In this document: in pieces, positions 1-5,928 of the stretch | Layout: each line of letters starts with the position of its first letter | Numbering within the stretch: position 1 is the first letter of the stretch | Source of the DNA: Nanobdellota archaeon | GTDB lineage: Archaea; Nanobdellota; Nanobdellia; Pacearchaeales; GW2011-AR1 | Assembly: GCA_018825865.1 (NCBI GenBank) | Contig: JAHKAF010000108.1 | Coordinates: forward strand, 1 to 6,675 | Direction: 5' to 3' | Length of the DNA stretch: 6,675 bases | Notes under the pieces: model-generated | Told to the model about the DNA's origin: nothing | Database searches by the model: none | What the model saw: only the letters and a program-made list of their open reading frames with translations | Program-made: the position numbers and the translations under genes

Positions 1-1494
1 AAACTTGCAGATAAGTTGGGTAATCTTGGGACAATTGATGTGCTCCCAGCGAAGGAGCAGAAAAGAATAGCAGAGGAAGTTCTTGAGGTTTATGCACCTT
101 TGGCAAATCGTTTTGGGTTGGAGTATATGAGGCGGAGATTAGAAGAAGAGGCATTTAAGATAATTAACCCCCGCAGGTATAAAGAGATTACAGGTTTTTT
201 GAAAGATTCAGAGGAAAAGAGGAGGGAGTTTATTGAAAATTTTGTTGAGGAAGTTAAGAATTTGTTGAAAGGGAAAACTAATATTCTTAAGATTAAAGGG
301 CGTGAGAAACACATTTATAGTATTTATAAGAAACTTCATAGGACAAGTTTGCATGAGCAAATGGACCATTTTGCCATGAGGATTACTGCTAATTCTGTGA
401 AAGATTGTTATGATGTCTTAGGAATTTTACATGAAAATTATAAGAATATTGAGGGCACTCTTAAAGATTATATTGCTTCTCCAAAACCAAATGGTTATCA
501 ATCTTTGCACACTGTTTTGAAAACTTCTGATGGAAAGTATGTTGAGGTTCAGGTTCGGACGCAGGAGATGGACGAGATTGCAGAAGAAGGTGTTGCGGCA
601 CATTGGTCTTATAAGAAGATGAAGTCAGACGAAGGGTTTGAGAAAAAGACTGCGTGGTTAAGGTCTGTGCTTGATTTGCAGACGAGTGAGAAAGATAAGG
701 AATTTTTGAAGACGATTAAACTGAATGTTTTTGGAGATAAGATTTATTGTTATACTCCCCAGGGAAAAGCGATTGATTTGCCGAAGGGCTCGACTGTGCT
801 TGATTTTGCTTATCATATTCATCAGGAAATTGGGAACCGCGCAGTTGGAGGGAGGATTAATGGGGTGTTTTCTCCACTTAAGAAAGAGTTGAGTTCAGGA
901 GATGTTCTTGAGATTCTTACTAATAAACATCAGAGACCGAGGAGAGAATGGGTTAAGTTTGTGGTTTCTGCGCGCGCGAAAAGTATAATCCGGAAAGAGG
1001 TTAAGAAATACGACAAGATTCCTGTGTCTACAATGTGTTCTCTTAAGAAATCTGAGAAGGAGAAATTTGATGACCTGGCATATTCGCCTGAGTTTCCGAA
1101 TCATAATCTTTCTTTGGCAAAGTGTTGCTTGCCGATTCCAAAAAAGGAAATTGTAGGGGTTGTTAAATCACATAAAAAAATTTCAGTTCATGTTAAGGAT
1201 TGCAGGATGATAAAGGAAGCGAGTGATAGGGTTGTTCCTGTTTTTTGGAAAGAGACTTTTAATCGTCCGATAAAGATTATTGTCGAGGCGTCTGATAGGT
1301 CAGGGATACTTGCAGATATTTTGAACACGATTTCCAGAGGAGGTTTTGTGGTTAAAGAAGCAAATGCTAAATTAAAGGGGAACCATGTTTCTGAATGTTC
1401 TTTTGTAATTGTTCCGCAAGAACTTGAGCATGTTGTTAATCTGATAAAAATGATTGAGAAGGTAAGAGGAGTTTTGAAGATTTGGTTTGAGTAG
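1..1494 (+). CDS. RelA/SpoT homologue, (p)ppGpp synthetase/hydrolase (5' partial)
   Basis: Long RSH enzyme that would transfer pyrophosphate from ATP to GDP/GTP to make (p)ppGpp, and hydrolyse it through an HD domain. The frame is open from base 1 and the first residues (KLADKLGNLGTI) are the end of the HD domain, so the start lies left of the window; the TTG at 16 is not the start. The hydrolase D and N of LADxxxN are kept (visible residues 4 and 8). Synthetase domain about 95-205: GREKHIYSIYKK, metal-binding D122, NGYQSLHT with Y166, and VEVQVRT with E182. The RXKD motif reads TLKD (153-156). TGS domain about 240-305 has the HIH signature. The linker to the zinc-finger domain is short, about 60 residues against roughly 130 in typical RSHs. 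CC (375-376), H397 and C401 of the zinc finger are present. ACT domain about 421-495. 497 visible codons, ending TAG. It is the only plus-strand gene here. RSHs are mainly bacterial, so transfer is likely (inference). Confidence 0.95.
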   Translation, partial: KLADKLGNLGTIDVLPAKEQKRIAEEVLEVYAPLANRFGLEYMRRRLEEEAFKIINPRRYKEITGFLKDSEEKRREFIENFVEEVKNLLKGKTNILKIKGREKHIYSIYKKLHRTSLHEQMDHFAMRITANSVKDCYDVLGILHENYKNIEGTLKDYIASPKPNGYQSLHTVLKTSDGKYVEVQVRTQEMDEIAEEGVAAHWSYKKMKSDEGFEKKTAWLRSVLDLQTSEKDKEFLKTIKLNVFGDKIYCYTPQGKAIDLPKGSTVLDFAYHIHQEIGNRAVGGRINGVFSPLKKELSSGDVLEILTNKHQRPRREWVKFVVSARAKSIIRKEVKKYDKIPVSTMCSLKKSEKEKFDDLAYSPEFPNHNLSLAKCCLPIPKKEIVGVVKSHKKISVHVKDCRMIKEASDRVVPVFWKETFNRPIKIIVEASDRSGILADILNTISRGGFVVKEANAKLKGNHVSECSFVIVPQELEHVVNLIKMIEKVRGVLKIWFE

Positions 1495-1500
1495 AGCGAA

Positions 1501-1580
1501 TTTTGAGGGGGAGAACGTTCCCGCCCAACCCACCCGTCAGCGACTTCGTCGCCGACAAAAGATAGTCTCGCTATCGCGAG
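1501..1580. repeat. Structured GC-rich intergenic repeat, copy A
   Basis: Begins 7 bp after the RSH stop. Hairpin I is GGGA (1509-1512), a six-base loop, then TCCC (1519-1522). A 13-base C-rich spacer follows. Hairpin II (1536-1556) has GTC/GAC, an A/C mismatch, GCGAC/GTCGC and a TTC loop. An outer TTTTG (1501-1505) can pair with CAAAA (1556-1560). The right end (1561-1580) can form either GATAG/CTATC or CTCGC/GCGAG, which exclude each other. Copies D (4124-4182) and E (6387-6463) share the two-hairpin plan. No coding potential is seen. It may act as a terminator or be a REP-like element (inference). Confidence 0.8.
1520..1535 (-). other. Putative G-quadruplex motif in repeat copy A
   Basis: On the minus strand the spacer reads GGGTGGGTTGGGCGGG: four G3 tracts with loops of 1, 2 and 1 bases. 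It fits the canonical G3N1-7 pattern with the very short loops known to give stable quadruplexes. It lies in the 3' flanks of the converging RSH and TBP genes and would be in TBP read-through RNA. Folding in vivo is inference. Confidence 0.65.
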
Positions 1581-1594
1581 GGATTGATTGGGAG

Positions 1595-1633
1595 TTGTTA
1601 ATTTAATAGCTTCGCATTATATGTTGAGTAACT
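1595..1633 (+). repeat. 39-bp dispersed repeat, copy 1
   Basis: First of three same-orientation copies (others 2377-2417 and 5997-6035). All share the 13-base core AATAGCTTCGCAT, a TTGwTAAT left end and an AACT right end. It begins exactly 14 bp after the hairpin DNA of copy A. GTTA near the left end and TAAC near the right end could pair in this copy only. No gene overlaps it. Confidence 0.8.
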
Positions 1634-1640
1634 ATGATGA

Positions 1641-1655
1641 ATTTTTTGTTTTAAT
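1641..1655 (+). terminator. T-rich terminator candidate for RSH
   Basis: Six T, one G and four T lie about 150 bp after the RSH stop on its coding strand. Archaeal RNA polymerase commonly terminates at such U-tracts. A nearer structured repeat (1501-1580) could contribute. Weak evidence without RNA ends. Confidence 0.35.
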
Positions 1656-1690
1656 TAATCTTTAGAAATCCACGAGTTTACGAGTGCAAT

Positions 1691-2257
1691 TCACTTCTTA
1701 TAGTTTTTCAATGCAATCTTAACATGTTTTAAAAGTTGGTCCATGCTGTCGTCGAGCTGTGCTTTGTTTTTTGTTCCTGTGCAAACAAGTTTTCCGTTGC
1801 TGAATAAAAGGAATGTGGCGTTTGGCTCGATTAGTTTGTAAACCAAACCTGGGAATTGTTCGGGTTCGTATTCTGTGTTTTTCATTTCAAGAGCCAGAAA
1901 GTTTAGATTAAGTTTAAGATTAATTGAACCTGAAGCAACAATGTTTTGGACTGTTATTTTAGGAGTTATTGTAATATTAACATTAATTTTTTTTAACTGT
2001 TTTATCACTGCGCTTATGACTAGCTTCACTTGTGCGACCGATTTTGTTCCTGTGCAAACAAGGTTTCCCGACGAGAAAACAAGGACTGCTGACTTTGGTT
2101 CTTTGATTCTTAAGACAAGTCCAGGGAAAGTTTCAGGATTGTATTCTGTGTTTGGTTGAGTTCTCGCAAGTTTTGTAAGTGGTACTGGTTTACCTAAAGA
2201 AGTTGTTGCAACTATGTTTTGAATTTTATAAGTGCCCGCGGATTTTTTTGTTGACAT
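1691..2257 (-). CDS. tbp: TATA-box-binding protein (TBP)
   Basis: General transcription factor that binds and bends promoter TATA boxes and recruits TFB and RNA polymerase. 188 residues, the usual archaeal length. Two direct repeats of the TBP saddle are visible, about 10-90 and 101-181, each with QNIVA, an EYxPExFPGLV segment and LVCTGTK. All four Phe expected to kink DNA are present (F44, F61, F135, F152), as are the two minor-groove Asn of QNIVA (N14, N105). The first half is more divergent in its linker (VPLTKLARTQPN) than the second. The C-terminus is basic (KNYKK), whereas many archaeal TBPs end in an acidic tail. The start at ATG 2257 is supported by a strong TATA box about 30 nt upstream, giving an almost leaderless mRNA. 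It converges with RSH. Whether the genome has a second TBP cannot be seen. Confidence 0.96.
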   Translation of the reverse strand: MSTKKSAGTYKIQNIVATTSLGKPVPLTKLARTQPNTEYNPETFPGLVLRIKEPKSAVLVFSSGNLVCTGTKSVAQVKLVISAVIKQLKKINVNITITPKITVQNIVASGSINLKLNLNFLALEMKNTEYEPEQFPGLVYKLIEPNATFLLFSNGKLVCTGTKNKAQLDDSMDQLLKHVKIALKNYKK

Positions 2258-2281
2258 TTTATAGAAAAAAGTGGGAAAATT

Positions 2282-2291
2282 CTTTTATAAA
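2282..2291 (-). promoter_or_regulatory. TATA box of the TBP gene
   Basis: On the minus strand this reads TTTATAAAAG, close to the archaeal TATA consensus, centred about 30 nt before the TBP ATG. With initiation about 26 nt downstream, the leader would be only a few nucleotides, so the mRNA is probably leaderless. Since TBP binds such boxes, autoregulation is possible but not shown. Confidence 0.7.
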
Positions 2292-2308
2292 GGTATCGAC
2301 GGTGTTTA

Positions 2309-2362
2309 GCTCGCGTTTGAGCGCAAGGATTAATGGCTCCGCGTCGGACTTTGTCACGACGC
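2309..2362. repeat. Structured GC-rich repeat, diverged copy B
   Basis: Left hairpin GCTC (2309-2312), six-base loop, GAGC (2319-2322). Right hairpin GCGTCG-GAC, loop TTT, GTC-A-CGACGC (2341-2362), a nine-pair stem with one bulged A. The apex GACTTTGTC differs by one base from GACTTCGTC of copy A, and the 39-bp repeat again follows after 14 bp, so I read it as a diverged relative of copy A. It lies just upstream of the TBP TATA box. Confidence 0.6.
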
Positions 2363-2376
2363 CACGTGGGAAGAAA

Positions 2377-2417
2377 TTGTTAATGGAAAATAGCTTCGCA
2401 TTATAGGTTGAGCAACT
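2377..2417 (+). repeat. 39-bp dispersed repeat, copy 2 (41 bp)
   Basis: Same family as 1595-1633. AATAGCTTCGCATTAT is identical over 16 bases to copy 1. It is two bases longer left of the core and ends GGTTGAGCAACT. It lies between the 3' end of the AlbA_2 gene and the TBP promoter region. Confidence 0.8.
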
Positions 2418-2422
2418 GAGGC

Positions 2423-2448
2423 AACGATTAGAAATTTGTTAAATCGTT
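2423..2448. repeat. Inverted repeat downstream of the AlbA_2 gene
   Basis: AACGATT (2423-2429) and AATCGTT (2442-2448) form a perfect 7-bp stem around a 12-base AT-rich loop, 23 bp after the stop of the AlbA_2 gene on the minus strand. It could be a 3'-end structure or a protein-binding palindrome. No T-run follows it on the minus strand, so a simple terminator is not obvious. Confidence 0.5.
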
Positions 2449-2471
2449 AATAACTTCTTTATCCACCCCAA

Positions 2472-3569
2472 TTAATCATCTTTCCTAAACCTCTGCCCAA
2501 CATATCCAATTAATTCACTTCCACTTATTTGAATTGTTGAGGGCCCTGCCCGAATGTAAAATTCTTCTTCTTGGGGGGTTGGTCTGAGGAAAACTTGTTG
2601 GTCGCTTCTTCTGCAGTCTATTTTTAAAATTGTTTTCTCTTCGATTAAAATTTGTTCAAGGTCAATGAAAGCCAAGTATTTTTTCCCGATTTTACCTTTG
2701 ATTAAATTCATAAGGTGGAGATTGAACTTATCGTTGTCTTCGAATCTGTCCCTTTCTATTCCGATGATTTGTCCTTTGTTTGAAACTCCAATTAACAAAG
2801 TTCCTCCGTTTGAATTTAGGAACGCAGTGATTGTTTTTAGGACAGAGAATTCTAATCTTCTGTCGAGCTCATTGGTATGTAAATTAACCCTTAAAGTTGA
2901 TTTGAATTCTGTCTTCTCGTTTTCTCCCTTTTTTATTAAGTCAAGAATTTCCTCAGGAGAATCTGTTTTCACGAATAACTTCGGGTTTGTTCTTTTGAAT
3001 TTGTTGACTATTATATTTAATATTTCTAATTTATTCTTCATATATATGTAGCCTGCTGTGGATGAGATGAGTGCGCCGATTATTACATAAGTCATGTTTG
3101 TCATGGTAAATGAATAGATTCCTGCTGAGAGTTCGTGCCCGAGAATTAGTTTTAGGTAGTATTTTGCGAGTTCAATTGCGAAGCCGATTGCCACAGAAAA
3201 GTTGAATGAGAATAGGATTATCAGAAAGTAGTTTTTCTTTATTTGGTTGCTTGAGTAAAGAATTAATAGAATCATAAAACCTATCATTCCTGTGGCAATT
3301 CCGAAGAAAATTGGGACGATTTTTCCACTTAGTTCTCCGAGGAAGAAAGTGAGTATAACAAAAGCCAGAAGAATCCATTCGAATTCGATTGGGATTTTCA
3401 GTTGGTATTTTTTAGATATTTGCGGGATAAACATCAGGATTAGAAGGAAAATGTTTGTTGACATGATGTGCCATAATTGAGAGTGGATTGCATTGATAAT
3501 TGATAGAAACAAAATAAGTTTTATTGCAAGGGCTAAATAATCTTTTGGGGCAGAGCTTTTTTGGGACAT
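2472..3569 (-). CDS. Membrane protein with C-terminal AlbA_2 (Schlafen-type) domain
   Basis: 365 residues in two parts. Residues about 11-177 hold about six membrane helices (11-28, 36-50, 65-79, 84-105, 113-137, 157-177). The order resembles the YjdF/DUF2238 family: K+Y-x-I-P-x-E before the third helix, a FLGE motif (76-79), and an A-I-G-F-x-x-E segment in helix 5; family acidic positions around helix 6 are lost. Residues about 203-350 match the AlbA_2 domain: E216-x4-E221-F-K, then AFLNSNGGTLLIGVSNKG (249-266), IGIERD and a Y-I-R-A-G near 338-342. AlbA_2 domains occur in Schlafen RNases and in many prokaryotic regulators. The two Glu match the Schlafen nuclease pair, but the position after GV, often Asp, is Ser/Asn, so catalysis is doubtful. 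The C-terminal domain should be cytoplasmic. ATG start is supported by a TTTAAA box 22 nt upstream. Function unknown. Confidence 0.85.
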   Translation of the reverse strand: MSQKSSAPKDYLALAIKLILFLSIINAIHSQLWHIMSTNIFLLILMFIPQISKKYQLKIPIEFEWILLAFVILTFFLGELSGKIVPIFFGIATGMIGFMILLILYSSNQIKKNYFLIILFSFNFSVAIGFAIELAKYYLKLILGHELSAGIYSFTMTNMTYVIIGALISSTAGYIYMKNKLEILNIIVNKFKRTNPKLFVKTDSPEEILDLIKKGENEKTEFKSTLRVNLHTNELDRRLEFSVLKTITAFLNSNGGTLLIGVSNKGQIIGIERDRFEDNDKFNLHLMNLIKGKIGKKYLAFIDLEQILIEEKTILKIDCRRSDQQVFLRPTPQEEEFYIRAGPSTIQISGSELIGYVGQRFRKDD

Positions 3570-3587
3570 AGTTTAATGAGGGAGAAT

Positions 3588-3602
3588 GGGTTTAAAGAAT
3601 TT
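3588..3602 (-). promoter_or_regulatory. TATA-like promoter box of the AlbA_2 gene
   Basis: On the minus strand this reads AAATTCTTTAAACCC, with the TTTAAA core 22 nt before the ATG. The same 15 bases occur at 4111-4125, the same distance from the next upstream gene's start. The spacing implies a leaderless transcript. The box abuts and slightly overlaps the stop codon of the cysteine-rich protein gene. Confidence 0.65.
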
Positions 3603-4092
3603 AGGGTTTTCTATTCATTTCATAACCCTTCTTTTGATTATTGAGCATATACTTATTAAGTTGTTCTATTAATTCTTTTCCAGTTATTATTATTAAACCG
3701 ATAATAAAAAAGACAAGCAAGTAAAAGAACTTATTTGGCCGCTCATCATACTCACAAGATTTAATTTCAGAAGGTTTATCATTATAAACTTCACATTCAT
3801 TTATGTCTTCGCAGATTCTTGTTAAATTTTCATCTTCTGGACATTCTTTTGGAGTCCATTCATTGCAAACCCATTTAGAAGAACAACCCCCGCATGAAAT
3901 ATTCTCAAGAGGTTTTAATGAGTTATTTTCGCATGAATTAAAGTCCACGCAACTTCTTATTTTTTTTTGATCCATACAATCAGACCAATCTGTGCATGTC
4001 CAGTCTTGAGTGCAATTTTCTATAGAACTTGCCAGATTAATTGCTATGATAAATAAACTTAGTACTAATAATGATTTGGCATATTTATTCAT
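3601..4092 (-). CDS. Secreted, membrane-anchored protein with two six-Cys WxCxxW repeats
   Basis: 163 residues. An N-terminal signal peptide (K3, K6, hydrophobic 7-21, likely cleavage near A21-S23) is followed by two tandem repeats, about 27-67 and 70-113. Each has six Cys (27, 33, 39, 48, 54, 67 and 70, 76, 84, 94, 100, 113) on the plan W-x-C-x-x-W-S/T ... R-x-C-x-D-x-N-x-C ... KP/DKP ... C. This resembles the thrombospondin type-1-like repeats seen in surface proteins of DPANN archaea, usually stabilised by disulfides. A second membrane helix (about 122-138) is followed by a basic cytoplasmic tail, so the repeats face outside. It may be an adhesin, cell-envelope protein or sensor ectodomain; the role is not known. 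It lies 31 bp upstream of the AlbA_2 membrane protein gene in the same direction, with an identical promoter box for each. Confidence 0.85.
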   Translation of the reverse strand: MNKYAKSLLVLSLFIIAINLASSIENCTQDWTCTDWSDCMDQKKIRSCVDFNSCENNSLKPLENISCGGCSSKWVCNEWTPKECPEDENLTRICEDINECEVYNDKPSEIKSCEYDERPNKFFYLLVFFIIGLIIITGKELIEQLNKYMLNNQKKGYEMNRKP

Positions 4093-4110
4093 TACTTAAT
4101 AAAGAAATTG

Positions 4111-4125
4111 GGGTTTAAAGAATTT
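4111..4125 (-). promoter_or_regulatory. TATA-like promoter box of the Cys-rich protein gene
   Basis: Minus-strand AAATTCTTTAAACCC, identical over 15 bases to 3588-3602 and again with TTTAAA 22 nt before the ATG. It suggests a leaderless transcript and shared control of the two genes. It directly abuts repeat copy D. Confidence 0.65.
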
Positions 4126-4182
4126 TTGTGGGGGGATTTGCCCCGCCCAACCCGCCCGTGAGAGCCTTCGGCGCAGACAAAA
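4124..4182. repeat. Structured GC-rich intergenic repeat, copy D
   Basis: Outer TTTTGT (4124-4129) can pair with ACAAAA (4177-4182). Hairpin I is GGGG (4131-4134), six-base loop, CCCC (4141-4144). The 13-base C-rich spacer matches copy A except for one base. Hairpin II (4158-4178) keeps GCC-TTC-GGC but has mismatches further down. It lies between the ligase stop and the promoter of the Cys-rich protein gene, so it could lie in the ligase 3' UTR. Confidence 0.75.
4141..4157 (-). other. Putative G-quadruplex motif in repeat copy D
   Basis: The minus strand reads GGGCGGGTTGGGCGGGG: four tracts of at least three G with loops 1, 2 and 1, matching the motif in copy A apart from one loop base and an extra G. 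It lies about 60 nt past the ligase stop on the ligase coding strand, and about 22 bp upstream of the next promoter box. Folding is inferred. Confidence 0.7.
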
Positions 4183-4188
4183 TAAAGA
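4176..4188 (-). terminator. U-rich terminator candidate for the ligase gene
   Basis: The minus strand reads CTTTATTTTGTC about 27 nt after the ligase stop, just before repeat copy D. U-rich tracts of this kind commonly end archaeal transcripts. The following hairpin and G-rich spacer could reinforce a pause. Weak without RNA data. Confidence 0.35.
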
Positions 4189-4214
4189 TTTATCAAAGAC
4201 TCCCTAAATAACCC

Positions 4215-5921
4215 TCACCCAAACCTCCAATTTCTCTTCTGGTTATTGAAAGCTTCACTGACTTCTTTAAGGTCTGCGATTTCTTTGAGAGGTTTATCAG
4301 GTCGAAGTGCTGTGAATCTCGGGAATCTCAAGGCCCATCCAGAATTGTAATTTGGAGAACGTTGAATTTCTTGATAAGTAACTGATACAACTATTTTTGG
4401 TTTTATTTCGGCGTTCTTGCCCTTTTCTTTTGTGATTAGCGGAGTTAAGAGTTCTGTCAAAGATTCAAAAGTTATTTCATTATCTTTTTCTGCAATCCCT
4501 GTTCCTACTTTTCCGATTTCTAAATATTCTCCTTTCTTTTCTCCTCCGCACGAAAGTATAAAACTTGATAACCAACCACTTCTTTTTCCTGTTCCATATT
4601 CTGCGCCAGTGATTACTAAATCCAAATCTCTTTCCTCAGGTTTCATCTTGACCATGTTTCCGACTCTTCTTCCAGGTCTGTAATCTGCTGAAAGACTTTT
4701 CATCATCACCCCTTCTTGATTGTCATCGAGGGCTTTCTTGTAAAACTTATCTGCTTCTTTTTCGTCGTCGGTAATAATCATTTTTGAAGCAATTATTTTG
4801 TAAGGATGGTCTTTCAGAATTTTCCTCAAAAGTTTAGTTCTTTTTTCAAATGGCTCGTCAAGAGTAGATTTTCCATTATAATACAGAACGTCAAAGACAT
4901 TTACTTCGATAGGGAGTTCTTTTTGGAGTTTGCTTATATCATACTTTCGACGGATTCTCTGACTTATTGCCTGGAAGTCTGTGTACTCTTTTGTTTTCTT
5001 GTTGAACCCGACAGCTTCTGAATCCAGAATAAATGAGTTTCCTTTAACATATTCAAGAATATATTCCACGACTTCTGGAAATTGTTTTGTCACATTTTCT
5101 AGCATTCTTGTGAACAGGAAAACTTCTTTTCCTCGCTTATGAATAATCATCCTGAATCCATCGTATTTGTATTCCACTGCGCACGGCTTCCCGACTTTTT
5201 CAAAACCTTCTTTAAAACTGGTCGCCTTTTGTGCAAGCATAGCTTTTATTGGCTTACCAATTTCTAACGAGACTTTTTCCAATTCTTTTAGTTTTCCTTT
5301 TTTTGCAATATCAAAAACTATTGCGAGGTCATTTGCTTTGTCTATTGCTTTCTGAATTATTTCTGAAGATTTTCCATTTCTGTCAAAAAACGCCGACGAC
5401 ATTGCTTCTCTGATTGTACTCTCTTGGACTCCAATTCTTAAATCTCCTATTAAAGTTCTCACTAAATATTGTGCTTCTATCGAGGATGCAGAAGTCAGGA
5501 GTTCTGTGATTAATCCTATTTTTTTATCTACTGTGCCTTTGCCCTCGAGTCCAGGGAGTTTTCTAAGATTCTCCAAAACTTTTTCTGTGGTGAGAACATG
5601 CGAGTGAAGAGTTGATTGTTTTTTATTTTGCATAAGTTTTTTAGAAACTTCTCCTAAGTCACCAATAGATTTCCATTCTTTAGTAACTTGTTTTGGTTCT
5701 ATCCCAGTTGCCTTTGAAATCGCTTTGATTGCCAGTTGGTTACTTATCCCAATTTTTCTATCATCGTACTCTGGATAAATCATGCCCTCAAGCAGATACA
5801 TAACATCTCTGTCTTCTTTAGAAAGATAGCTCAAAAACTTAGAAAGAATTTCAATTTTCTCAAGTCGTTTTGTAGTCGACGACAAATCTTCATATAGTTG
5901 TGCTAGTTTTTTGTATTGCAA
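4215..5921 (-). CDS. lig: ATP-dependent DNA ligase
   Basis: Seals nicks in duplex DNA during Okazaki fragment joining and repair, using ATP via a ligase-AMP intermediate. 568 residues, the usual length of the archaeal replicative ligase (Lig1/Cdc9-like). The N-terminal DNA-binding domain is about 1-210. Motif I is KYDG (252-255) with K252 as the adenylated lysine and R257 following. Motif III is VNVFDVLYYNG (340-350), motif IV EGVMMK (403-408), and motif V NMVKMKPE (422-429) with K425 and K427. The OB-fold domain follows and ends with motif VI around RFPRFTALRPDK (532-543). All catalytic positions look intact. The start is TTG at 5921: an in-frame stop lies three codons upstream, the N-terminus (MQYKKLAQLYEDL) aligns with family starts, and GAGGTG sits 7 nt upstream. 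This is the only gene here with a clear Shine-Dalgarno, so unlike its neighbours it is not leaderless. Confidence 0.97.
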   Translation of the reverse strand: MQYKKLAQLYEDLSSTTKRLEKIEILSKFLSYLSKEDRDVMYLLEGMIYPEYDDRKIGISNQLAIKAISKATGIEPKQVTKEWKSIGDLGEVSKKLMQNKKQSTLHSHVLTTEKVLENLRKLPGLEGKGTVDKKIGLITELLTSASSIEAQYLVRTLIGDLRIGVQESTIREAMSSAFFDRNGKSSEIIQKAIDKANDLAIVFDIAKKGKLKELEKVSLEIGKPIKAMLAQKATSFKEGFEKVGKPCAVEYKYDGFRMIIHKRGKEVFLFTRMLENVTKQFPEVVEYILEYVKGNSFILDSEAVGFNKKTKEYTDFQAISQRIRRKYDISKLQKELPIEVNVFDVLYYNGKSTLDEPFEKRTKLLRKILKDHPYKIIASKMIITDDEKEADKFYKKALDDNQEGVMMKSLSADYRPGRRVGNMVKMKPEERDLDLVITGAEYGTGKRSGWLSSFILSCGGEKKGEYLEIGKVGTGIAEKDNEITFESLTELLTPLITKEKGKNAEIKPKIVVSVTYQEIQRSPNYNSGWALRFPRFTALRPDKPLKEIADLKEVSEAFNNQKRNWRFG

Positions 5922-5928
5922 ATTAATT

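Noticed and set aside
16..1494. TTG at 16 as the true start of the RSH gene
   Set aside because: The frame is open to base 1 and the codons before it encode KLADK, part of the conserved HD-domain end, so the gene is truncated by the window edge.
1633..1675. ATGATGA resembling a C box of a C/D guide RNA
   Set aside because: No CTGA D box at a suitable distance and no C'/D' pair; a chance match in AT-rich DNA.
2300..2375. tRNA-like look (TAGCTC...GAGCGC resembles a D-arm)
   Set aside because: No acceptor pairing, no anticodon arm in register and no T-loop GTTCRA motif. The pairing is better explained by the repeat hairpins.
2665..3051. Open frame of 128 codons on the plus strand
   Set aside because: It lies wholly antisense to the AlbA_2 gene, has a low-complexity Phe/Ser/Leu composition typical of reverse-frame shadows, and shows no recognisable motif.
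2472..4092. A known anti-phage defence operon
   Set aside because: AlbA_2 domains do occur in defence-related proteins, but no partner with a recognised defence domain is present and the flanks are housekeeping genes; only a speculative role is justified.
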